Assembly (NCBI RefSeq): GCF_900115545.1 | Contig: NZ_FOWV01000009.1 | Span: 140,226-204,225 of the forward strand | Reading direction: 5' to 3' | DNA from: Ralstonia sp. NFACC01 | GTDB lineage: Bacteria > Pseudomonadota > Gammaproteobacteria > Burkholderiales > Burkholderiaceae | DNA: 64,000 nt | In this document: positions 1 through 6,850 of the stretch, in pieces | How positions within the stretch are numbered: the first letter of the stretch is position 1 | How the letters are laid out: every line of letters starts with the position of its first letter | Made by a program: the position numbers and the translations under genes | The notes under the pieces: generated by a model | Told to the model about the DNA's origin: nothing | Database searches by the model: none | The model's input: only the letters and a program-made list of their open reading frames with translations

Positions 1-11
1 ATGCCCGGGCC

Positions 12-1103
12 TCACGCGGCCTTGCGCTGCGCATCACGCTGCGCGACCAGCTCGCGCACGCGCGGGATGAGCGTGCGGCCGTAATCCACCACGTCTTCCA
101 GCGGATCAAAACCGCGGATCAGGAAGGTGGTGACGCCCAGGTCGTAGTAGTCGAGCAGCGCATCGGCCACCTGCTCCGGCGTGCCGACCAGCGCGGTGGA
201 ATTGGAACGTCCACCAGTTTCCTTGGCGATGGCCGTCCACAAACGTTTGTCGACGCGCTCGCCTTGTTCGGCCGCCGCGAGCAGGCGGCGTGCGCCCTCG
301 CTCTGTTGCGGGCCGCCTCGGCTGTAGCCCTGCTGCACACGCAGCGCGCGGGTCCGCTCAAGGATGCTCTCTGCCCGTGCCCAGGCGGCGTCTTCCGTTT
401 CGGCCAGGATCGGGCGGAACGACACCGAGAACCGGATGCTGCGCCCGTGCTTGGCGGCCTCGGCCCGCACGCGCGTCGTCAGATCGCGCACCTGGTCGAG
501 CGATTCGCCCCACAGCGCATACACGTCGGCATGCTTGCCGGCCACTTCGACGGCTACGTCCGAAGCCCCCCCGAAGTAGATCGGCACGTGGGGCTTCTGC
601 GCGGGCTTCACTTCAGAGAAACCTTGCTCGAAGCGATAGAACGCGCCCTCGTGGTCGAACGGTTTCGACTCTGTCCAGATGCGCCGCAGGATGCCGAGGT
701 ATTCGTCGGTGCGCGCGTAGCGTTGGTCGTGGTCAAGGTAGTCGCCATCGCGACGTTGCTCGCTGTCGGAGCCGCCCGAGATGAAGTGCACGCCCAGGCG
801 GCCACCGGTGAACTGATCCAGCGTGGCGATCTGGCGCGCGGCCAGCGTCGGATTGGTAAATCCGGGCCGGTGCGCAAGCATGAAGTGAATGCGCTCCGTC
901 AATGCGGCTGCATACGAAATCGTGAGCGTGGCCGACGGCCCCGTTGAATGATGGGGCACGAGGATGCGATCAAAGCCGGCCTGCTCGTGCGCCTGTGCAA
1001 AGGCACGTACGTAATCGCGGTCGATCACGGGCCCGTTTGGTTCGGGCGGGTGAATTTCAGATTGCTTCTGGCTTTGGATCATGCCGATGAAATCGACGCT
1101 CAT
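12..1103 (-). CDS. LLM-class flavin-dependent monooxygenase (SsuD-like)
   Basis: A 363-residue protein of the bacterial luciferase-like fold. These enzymes use FMNH2 and O2 to cleave C-S or related bonds, as alkanesulfonate monooxygenase SsuD does to release sulfite. Supporting features are the early GFDRILVPHH segment, RPGFTNPTLAARQIATLDQ around residue 80, GRLGVHFISGG near 100, and PIYFGGASD near 175, all typical of the SsuD branch. It is transcribed away from an acyl-CoA-dehydrogenase-like gene, a thiol dioxygenase gene and a rhodanese gene, so a role in organosulfur acquisition fits. The substrate is not determined; alkanesulfonates, sulfones or other organosulfur compounds are possible. 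The ATG start is clear and the gene is complete despite lying at the window edge. Confidence 0.85.
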   Translation of the reverse strand: MSVDFIGMIQSQKQSEIHPPEPNGPVIDRDYVRAFAQAHEQAGFDRILVPHHSTGPSATLTISYAAALTERIHFMLAHRPGFTNPTLAARQIATLDQFTGGRLGVHFISGGSDSEQRRDGDYLDHDQRYARTDEYLGILRRIWTESKPFDHEGAFYRFEQGFSEVKPAQKPHVPIYFGGASDVAVEVAGKHADVYALWGESLDQVRDLTTRVRAEAAKHGRSIRFSVSFRPILAETEDAAWARAESILERTRALRVQQGYSRGGPQQSEGARRLLAAAEQGERVDKRLWTAIAKETGGRSNSTALVGTPEQVADALLDYYDLGVTTFLIRGFDPLEDVVDYGRTLIPRVRELVAQRDAQRKAA

Positions 1104-1300
1104 GCTGGCTCCGTTCTACATATCGTTAGAAGGTGGGCAAGGCGTCACGCCCCGCCGTGAATGCGAATGAAGTTACGTCATCACCAGCGCTGCACTAACG
1201 AATAATTTCAACGCTGCATATTCGGCATCGATCGTTCGCGGCGCTCCGCAACATCGATACGCTGTGCGGCAACATCACCTGCTTCGCACATTTCACCGTC

Positions 1301-2509
1301 ATGTCGTCTGCGCCCTTGCATCGTCTACCTACGCCGCCCGACCGGCTTGCTGAAGTGCTGGCCGCTGTTAGTCCGCAGTTGGCCTCCGCCGCCGCAGAGC
1401 ACGACCTGCAGGGCAGCTTCCCGCACGACAACTTTGCGCTGCTGCATGCATCGGGCTTGATCGCGCAGGTCATTCCACAAACGCATGGCGGTGGCGGTGC
1501 AAGCTTGAAGGCCGCACGCCAGATCATTGCGTCCATTGCGCACGCCGATGCGGCCACCGCGCTGGTCCTGGCAATGACGTACCTGCAGCACCGCGCCATC
1601 GCACGTGCCGATACACGCTGGCCGGCGCATGTCAGGCAACAGGTGTTTGCCACCGCCCTGAATGAAGGCGCGCTCATCAACGCGCTGCGTGTGGAGCCCG
1701 ACCTGGGCACGCCCGCACGCGGTGGCTTGCCCGCCACCGTGGCAACGCGTGCGGGCACCACCTGGCGCATCCGGGGCCGCAAGCTCTACAGCACCGGAAG
1801 CCCTGCCCTGCGCTGGCTGGCCGTGTGGGGCCGCACCGATGAAGCCGAGCCGCGCGTGGGGATCTTTCTCGTGCCGCGCCCGCTGCCGGAAACACCGGGT
1901 ATCCGCATTGAAGAAACCTGGAACCACCTCGGCCTGCGTGCCTCGGGCAGCCACGACGTCGTCCTGGAAGATGTGGAGATTCCGCTCGACCATGCCGTCG
2001 ACATCCGCCCTGCTGCCGAATGGCCGGTACACGGCGCCGCACAAGCCGACACCAGCGCGCAGCTCGACCAGCAGGCGTGGATGACCGTGCTGCTCGGCAG
2101 CCTGTACGACGCGGTGGCGCAGGCCGCGCGCGACTGGCTTGTCCAGTTTCTGAACACGCGGGCACCGGCCAACCTGGGCGGGCCGCTGGCCACGCTGCCG
2201 CGCATGCAGGAGGCGGTGGGCGAGATTACGGCTGCGCTGCGCACCAACCGCGTGCTGCTCGATCATGCAGCCGAGGCAGCGGATGCGGGCGCCCCGCTTT
2301 CCATCACGGATAGCGGGCTCCTCAAGTACACGGTCACCACCAACGCCATCCGCGCAGTGGAGCTGGCGCTGCAGCTGTCCGGTAACCACGGCCTGTCGCG
2401 CCACAACCCGCTGGAGCGCCACTATCGCGATGTGCTGTGCAGCCGCATCCACACGCCGCAGAACGATTCCATCCTGCTGGCAGCCGGCCGCACTGCCCTC
2501 GGGGTTTAG
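1301..2509 (+). CDS. Acyl-CoA dehydrogenase-like flavoprotein, probably sulfur acquisition (SfnB/DszC-like)
   Basis: A 402-residue acyl-CoA dehydrogenase-fold protein: N-terminal helical domain (residues 1-120), central beta domain with RKLYSTGSPALRWLAVWGRT around 155-175 and the GLRASGSHDV element near 210, then a C-terminal helical domain ending LSGNHGLSRHNPLERHYRD. The N-terminal and central motifs resemble SfnB and DszC-type monooxygenases more than beta-oxidation dehydrogenases. Divergently transcribed from the SsuD-like gene across about 200 bp and followed 60 bp later by the thiol dioxygenase gene. I infer a flavin-dependent step in organosulfur use. A true acyl-CoA dehydrogenase cannot be excluded. 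Confidence 0.75.
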   Translation: MSSAPLHRLPTPPDRLAEVLAAVSPQLASAAAEHDLQGSFPHDNFALLHASGLIAQVIPQTHGGGGASLKAARQIIASIAHADAATALVLAMTYLQHRAIARADTRWPAHVRQQVFATALNEGALINALRVEPDLGTPARGGLPATVATRAGTTWRIRGRKLYSTGSPALRWLAVWGRTDEAEPRVGIFLVPRPLPETPGIRIEETWNHLGLRASGSHDVVLEDVEIPLDHAVDIRPAAEWPVHGAAQADTSAQLDQQAWMTVLLGSLYDAVAQAARDWLVQFLNTRAPANLGGPLATLPRMQEAVGEITAALRTNRVLLDHAAEAADAGAPLSITDSGLLKYTVTTNAIRAVELALQLSGNHGLSRHNPLERHYRDVLCSRIHTPQNDSILLAAGRTALGV

Positions 2510-2569
2510 CTGGACGCCGCCCATCAAGTCCAGCAAGATGCACCGAAACCCCACATCAGGAACCCGCCG

Positions 2570-3226
2570 ATGAGCACGCCCGCCCTCGCTGCCGCTTCCG
2601 CTGCTGCTTCCTCTGCGGCACCTGCAACCCAGTCCATCGCGCCGCTGCGTGATTTCGTGACCGCGCTGTCGCGCCTGCTGGATCAGCAGCCGACCGAAGC
2701 CGAGATCCTCTCGCGCGCCGGCGCCCTGCTCGGCGCGCTGGTCGCCCGCGACGACTGGCTGCCTGCTGAATACGCGCAGCCGCACCCCGAACACTTCCAG
2801 CAGTTCCTGCTGCATGCCGATTCCGGCGAGCGCTTTTCCATCGTCAGCTTTGTCTGGGGCCCGGGCCAGCGCACACCCATTCACGACCACACCACGTGGG
2901 GTCTGATCGGCATGCTGCGCGGCGCTGAATACTCGCAGCCGTTCAAGCTCGACGCGCAAGGCAAACCGCAACCCGACGGCCCCGCCATCCGCCTGGAGCC
3001 GGGCGCTGTAGAACACGTCTCGCCGCGCGTGGGGGACATCCACCGCGTGCACAACGCCTTTGACGATCGCACGTCGATCAGCATCCACGTCTACGGCGGC
3101 AACATCGGCGGCATCCACCGCTCCGTCTATACGGAAGACGGCGAGCGCAAGCCTTTCGTCTCCGGCTATTCGAATACCCATCTGCCCAATCTCTGGGACC
3201 GCTCCAAGGACACGCCTGCATCATGA
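2570..3226 (+). CDS. Cysteine dioxygenase family protein
   Basis: A 218-residue cupin-fold thiol dioxygenase. The iron-binding cupin motif PIHDHTTWGLIGMLRG (about residues 103-118) gives two histidines, and the third lies in the GDIHRVHNAF segment (about 157). The later HVYGGNIGGIHR element is typical of the bacterial family. The reaction is O2-dependent oxidation of cysteine, or of 3-mercaptopropionate in the related subtype, to the sulfinate. An Ala/Ser-rich stretch of about 20 residues precedes the domain. Its stop overlaps the start of the rhodanese gene by 4 bp (ATGA), so the two are translationally coupled. Substrate preference cannot be read from sequence alone. Confidence 0.85.
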   Translation: MSTPALAAASAAASSAAPATQSIAPLRDFVTALSRLLDQQPTEAEILSRAGALLGALVARDDWLPAEYAQPHPEHFQQFLLHADSGERFSIVSFVWGPGQRTPIHDHTTWGLIGMLRGAEYSQPFKLDAQGKPQPDGPAIRLEPGAVEHVSPRVGDIHRVHNAFDDRTSISIHVYGGNIGGIHRSVYTEDGERKPFVSGYSNTHLPNLWDRSKDTPAS

Positions 3227-4863
3227 GCACCACCATCGACGCCATCGAATCGCCGGTCGCTGCACCGCTGGCCGAAACCCATGTCCCCGCGCTCACGTAT
3301 GCCGAGGTGCGTGCCGCGCTGCTGTCCCGCAAGGAGATCGCGCTGATCGACGTACGCGAAGAAGACCCGTACGCGCAAGCGCATCCGCTGTGGGCAGCCA
3401 ACCTATCGCTCTCCCGGCTAGAGCTGGAAGCGTGGTCGCGCATTCCGCGCCGCGATACGTTGATCGTGCTGTACGGCGTGCACGACGGCGTGGACCTTGC
3501 TCCGCGCGCGGCGGCCAAGCTGGCTGAACTGGGCTACACGCGCGTGTACCTGCTCGAAGGCGGCCTCGATGGCTGGCGCGCTGCCGGTGGCGAAGTCTTC
3601 CAGGACGTGAACGTGCCCAGCAAGGCCTTTGGCGAATACGTGGAGGCGCACCGCCACACGCCCTCGTTCAGCGCGCAGGAGGTCAAAGCGCTGCTCGATG
3701 CCAAGCGCGACGTGGTCATCGTCGACGCACGCCGCTATGAAGAGTTTCAGACCATGAGCATCCCCACGGCGACGAGCGTGCCGGGCGCAGAGCTGGTGTT
3801 GCGCATCCGCGAGCTGGCGCCGGACCCGAGCACGCAGGTCATCGTTAATTGCGCAGGCCGCACGCGCAGCATCATCGGCACGCAATCGCTCGTGAATGCC
3901 GGCATTCCCAACCCGGTGGCGGCACTGCGCAACGGCACCATCGGCTGGCTGCTGGCCGATCAGGTGCTGGACCATGGCGCCAGCCGCCGTCACCCGCAGG
4001 ACGTGTCTGCCGAAACGCGCGCGCAGGCCCAGGCCGATGCACGCGCCGTGGCCGAACGCGCCAACGTGCCGCGCATTGCGCTGGCTGAGGTTGCCAAACT
4101 CGAGACACCGGACCGCACGGTCTACAAGCTCGACGTACGCACGCCCGAGGAATATGCCGCCGGCCACCTGCCCGGCTTTGCCAGCGCGCCCGGCGGCCAG
4201 CTCGTGCAGGAAACCGACCACACGGCTGCCGTGCGCGGCGCCCGTATCGTCCTGGCCGATGACGACGGCGTGCGCGCCGACATGTCCGCCTCGTGGCTCG
4301 CACAGATGGGCTGGGAGGTCTATGTCGTCGATCCGGTCGACGCCAGCGAGCGCAGCGTCACTGGCACGGGGCAGACGCCCGCTCCACAACCTCCGGCCGT
4401 GCGCACGGTCGACGCCCGCGCCCTGGCCGGCTGGCTGGAAGCGGGGGACACCGCCGTCATCGACGTCACACGAAGCGCCAACTACGTTGCGCGGCATATT
4501 CCGGGGGCGTGGTTTGCCGTGCGCTCAGACTTGCCCGCAGCGCTGGCGCGCATCCCGGCGGCACGCCGCTACGTGCTCACGTGCGGCTCCAGCCAGCTCG
4601 CCCGCTTTGCCGCCGCCGACCTTGCCAAGCTGACGCAGGCCGAGGTGTGGGTGCTCGACGGAGGCACCGCGGCATGGGTGGCCGCCGGCCTGGCCGTTGA
4701 AACCGGCGAGACCCATCTGGCCTCAGCCCGCATCGACCGCTATCGCCGCCCGTATGAAGGCACGAGCGCCCCGCGCACCGCGATGCAGGCCTATCTCGAC
4801 TGGGAGTTCGGTCTGGTGGAGCAGTTGCGGCGCGACGGAACGCACGGGTTCCGGGTCATCTGA
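3223..4863 (+). CDS. Four-domain rhodanese-like sulfurtransferase
   Basis: A 546-residue protein made of four rhodanese-like repeats (roughly 25-130, 140-255, 285-385, 400-500). Each repeat has a recognisable start (IALIDVREED, VVIVDARRYEE, VYKLDVRTPEE, TAVIDVTRSA). The catalytic-loop cysteine is present only in repeats 2 (VNCAGRTRS) and 4 (LTCGSSQLAR); repeats 1 (VLYGVHDG) and 3 (LADDDGVRA) lack it. This gives an alternating inactive-active arrangement like two tandem two-domain rhodaneses. It is coupled by a 4-bp overlap to the thiol dioxygenase gene, which suggests handling of sulfane sulfur alongside thiol oxidation. No signal peptide, so probably cytosolic. Confidence 0.9.
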   Translation: MSTTIDAIESPVAAPLAETHVPALTYAEVRAALLSRKEIALIDVREEDPYAQAHPLWAANLSLSRLELEAWSRIPRRDTLIVLYGVHDGVDLAPRAAAKLAELGYTRVYLLEGGLDGWRAAGGEVFQDVNVPSKAFGEYVEAHRHTPSFSAQEVKALLDAKRDVVIVDARRYEEFQTMSIPTATSVPGAELVLRIRELAPDPSTQVIVNCAGRTRSIIGTQSLVNAGIPNPVAALRNGTIGWLLADQVLDHGASRRHPQDVSAETRAQAQADARAVAERANVPRIALAEVAKLETPDRTVYKLDVRTPEEYAAGHLPGFASAPGGQLVQETDHTAAVRGARIVLADDDGVRADMSASWLAQMGWEVYVVDPVDASERSVTGTGQTPAPQPPAVRTVDARALAGWLEAGDTAVIDVTRSANYVARHIPGAWFAVRSDLPAALARIPAARRYVLTCGSSQLARFAAADLAKLTQAEVWVLDGGTAAWVAAGLAVETGETHLASARIDRYRRPYEGTSAPRTAMQAYLDWEFGLVEQLRRDGTHGFRVI

Positions 4864-4874
4864 GCGACCGCCCA

Positions 4875-5147
4875 GGTTCGGAACGTCAGGCTTGGCGTTC
4901 TGAACTCGACACTTGGGGCTCCAACACTCCACGCTTGAGGTTCCGGACGCCGCGCTTGAGGTTCCGAACTCCACCGTTGGCGTTCGGAACGTGACCGGTG
5001 GCGTTCAGAACCTCGATATCTCGTAGTCCCAACGCCGACATTGAGGTTCTGAACCCCATGCATGGGGTTCCAAAACCCCGCACGCCGGGTTCGTAACCCC
5101 GAACGTGAGGTCTGGAACCCCGTGATTGGGGTCTCAAACTCCACATA
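4875..5147. repeat. Tandem array of degenerate 21-bp repeats with a GTTC-N-GAAC core
   Basis: Thirteen units follow one another with a step of 21 or 22 bp. Most contain GGTTCCGAAC or variants (GTTCGGAAC, GTTCTGAAC, GTTCAGAAC), an inverted repeat around one central base, followed by a variable stretch ending in CGCTTGAG-like bases. Unit starts include 4875, 4896, 4917, 4939, 4960, 4981, 5002, 5023, 5045, 5066, 5087, 5109 and 5130. The array fills the gap between the rhodanese gene and the DMT transporter gene. Because 21 is a multiple of three, reverse frames stay open and would encode a heptapeptide repeat such as GVRNLKR; there is no evidence that this is translated. Confidence 0.85.
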
Positions 5148-5258
5148 CGCCTCCGCTCACTTGCTTGCTAACGCCGCTCACAACGAGCGATAACAAAACT
5201 CGTTTTGCGCATAAGCCGGCGTTGAGTAGCATCGGGACTTCCTCGCAGAGGTTCCGTC

Positions 5259-6146
5259 ATGTCCCCCTTCATCGCCCTGTGCCTGCTCATCACCTACGTG
5301 GTGTGGGGCACAACGTATCTCGCCATCCGCTTTGCGCTGACCGATCTGCCGCCCTTTCTGATGATGGGCTCGCGATTTCTGGCTGCTGCGGTGCTGCTCG
5401 CCCCGCTGGTCATCCTGCGACAGCGCAAGCAGCCCGAAGAGCGGCCGACCTTGCGCCAGGTCCGCAACTGTGCATTGATCGGCGCGTTCATGCTGGTGGG
5501 CGGCATGGGCATGACGGCGGTGGCCGAGCAGACCATCTCGTCGGGTGCCACCACGGTGATGATCGCGTCGATGCCGCTGTTCTCCACGCTGTGGACGCTG
5601 CTGGCCGGCGGCCGCCTGCGTGCCTATGAGATTGGCGCCATCGCGCTGGGCAGCATCGGGATTGCGGTGCTGTTTCGCGGAGCGGAGTTTCAGGCCAGCA
5701 CGGTCGGCGTACTGGCGCTGACCACCGCCATTGCGTCATGGTCGTTCGGCTCGCAGCTCTCCAAACGTATCGACATGCCCAAGGGCATGATGGCGTTCGT
5801 GCTGGAGATGGCCTTTGGCGGTGTAGCGCTCGTGCTGCTCAGCCTGATCACCGGCGAAGCGTGGCCGAAGCACATCGGCATGCATGCCGCGCTTGCATGG
5901 GGCTACCTCGTGGTGTTCGGCTCGGCCATCGCATTCACGGCTTACATGGCGCTGGTGGAGCGCGTGTCCACCGTCATGGCGACAAGCTATGTGTATGTGA
6001 ACCCACCCATCGCGCTGCTGATGGGCGCCTGGCTGGCCGATGAAGTGGTCGCGCCGCAGACGCTGGGCGCGACGGGCATCATCCTGGCTGCGGTGGTGGT
6101 ACTGACGGCCGGGGCTACGCGGGCGGCGCGGCGGGCGGCGGCCTGA
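5259..6146 (+). CDS. EamA-family (DMT) transporter
   Basis: A 295-residue integral membrane protein with about ten hydrophobic helices in two EamA halves, of the drug/metabolite transporter superfamily. The first half contains ITYVVWGTTYLAIRFAL and DLPPFLMMGSRFL, typical of YedA/RhaT-like members, and the second half repeats the pattern with SAIAFTAYMALVERVSTVMA followed by YVYVNPPIALLMGA. These proteins usually export amino acids or metabolites; the substrate here is unknown. It starts about 110 bp after the 21-bp array and ends 23 bp before a terminator, so it appears monocistronic. Confidence 0.88.
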   Translation: MSPFIALCLLITYVVWGTTYLAIRFALTDLPPFLMMGSRFLAAAVLLAPLVILRQRKQPEERPTLRQVRNCALIGAFMLVGGMGMTAVAEQTISSGATTVMIASMPLFSTLWTLLAGGRLRAYEIGAIALGSIGIAVLFRGAEFQASTVGVLALTTAIASWSFGSQLSKRIDMPKGMMAFVLEMAFGGVALVLLSLITGEAWPKHIGMHAALAWGYLVVFGSAIAFTAYMALVERVSTVMATSYVYVNPPIALLMGAWLADEVVAPQTLGATGIILAAVVVLTAGATRAARRAAA

Positions 6147-6168
6147 GGGCCTCCCCGATGGCGCCCAA

Positions 6169-6202
6169 CAAAAAGCCCGCGCATTGGCGGGCTTTTTCTT
6201 TT
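6169..6202. terminator. Bidirectional rho-independent terminator
   Basis: AAAAAGCCCGC, a short loop, then GCGGGCTTTTTCTTTT. A-tracts and T-tracts on both sides let it serve the DMT transporter gene from the left and mqsA from the right. Confidence 0.85.
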
Positions 6203-6209
6203 GGGGCGA

Positions 6210-6611
6210 TCAAGCCATCCTGATTTCAGCCAGCAGATCGGGGTGGTGGTCGAGGAGCTTCAAGAGTTTCACCAGCGCCAAAGACGGCTTCGTCTTGCCA
6301 GTTTCATAGCGGGAGAACGCATTGACGCCGCCACCAAAAATCTCGGCGGCCTCACGTTGGTCCAGATTGAGTTTGCGACGCACCGCGGTGATGTAGGCTG
6401 GGTCAACGTAGGTCGAATTCACCTGGCGCTGAAAGGCTGACACCAGTTCGCCATATCGGTCGCCCTGCCCACGTTCGAGCACGATTTCATCGCATGCCGG
6501 ACAGAAATCTCCCGTCACGGAGGGGATGACAGTGGTCTCGCCTTTATAGGCATACGGCACATCGCGTGTGTCATGAATCAGCTCGGCGGCACCACAGCTC
6601 GGGCACTTCAT
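6210..6611 (-). CDS. mqsA: MqsA-type antitoxin and repressor
   Basis: A 133-residue homologue of E. coli MqsA. The N-terminal zinc-binding half has CPSC (residues 3-6) and CPAC (near 37-40). The C-terminal half is an Xre-type helix-turn-helix with RRKLNLDQREAAEIFGGGVN and FSRYETGKTKPS, almost superimposable on E. coli MqsA. MqsA binds MqsR toxin and represses the mqsRA promoter. I use the ATG at 6611; an in-frame TTG two codons earlier overlaps the mqsR stop. It lies 2 bp downstream of the shortened mqsR. Antitoxin and DNA-binding functions appear intact. Confidence 0.93.
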   Translation of the reverse strand: MKCPSCGAAELIHDTRDVPYAYKGETTVIPSVTGDFCPACDEIVLERGQGDRYGELVSAFQRQVNSTYVDPAYITAVRRKLNLDQREAAEIFGGGVNAFSRYETGKTKPSLALVKLLKLLDHHPDLLAEIRMA

Positions 6612-6613
6612 GT

Positions 6614-6775
6614 TCAAAGCTCCTTGAAGGAAACGATCAGCACGCCATCAACGACGGTCAGCTTCAGGTAGATGTCTTGGTCGCTCGCCTTGGCGTGATA
6701 GACGTCCTGCCACACGCGATGGTCGGCATGCGTCGTCATGCTCTTGTAGAAGCAGCGTGGCGTAGGTTTTTCCAT
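6614..6775 (-). pseudogene. mqsR: mqsR toxin gene with internal in-frame deletion
   Basis: A 53-codon frame that joins the extreme N-terminus of MqsR (MEKPTPR, compare MEKRTPH in E. coli) directly to the C-terminal half beginning FYKSMTTHADHRVWQDVY and ending VLIVSFKEL. Compared from memory with the 98-residue E. coli MqsR, about 45 residues (roughly 8-53) are missing without loss of frame. The residues matching the proposed RNase centre (Lys in FYKS, Gln in WQDVY, Tyr in DIYLK, Lys in SFKE) remain, but the N-terminal helices and strand are gone, so a folded RNase is unlikely. It could also be a shortened toxin under antitoxin control. It is too short for routine gene callers. Confidence 0.85.
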
Positions 6776-6787
6776 GCACGCCAACTT

Positions 6788-6817
6788 AACCTAGTTGGTT
6801 ATGGCACCAAATAGGTT
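6788..6817. promoter_or_regulatory. Probable MqsA operator pair upstream of mqsRA
   Basis: Two related palindromic sites: AACCTAGTTGGTT at 6788-6800 and ACCAAATAGGTT at 6806-6817, whose reverse complement is AACCTATTTGGT. E. coli MqsA recognises AACCT-spacer-AGGTT palindromes, and these fit that pattern loosely. They sit 13-42 bp upstream of the mqsR ATG, where a repressor would block the promoter. Confidence 0.7.
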
Positions 6818-6850
6818 AATTCTGGAAACCGGGCTTTCTGCGGAACAAAA

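Noticed and set aside
1325..3181. A 618-codon minus-strand frame
   Set aside because: Covers two well-supported plus-strand genes and has no motif.
4791..5144. A 117-codon minus-strand gene in the 21-bp array
   Set aside because: Openness follows from a repeat length divisible by three; no ribosome binding site and no family.
4875..5147. CRISPR array
   Set aside because: There are no identical repeats or unique spacers and no cas genes; the 21-bp units abut and drift in sequence.
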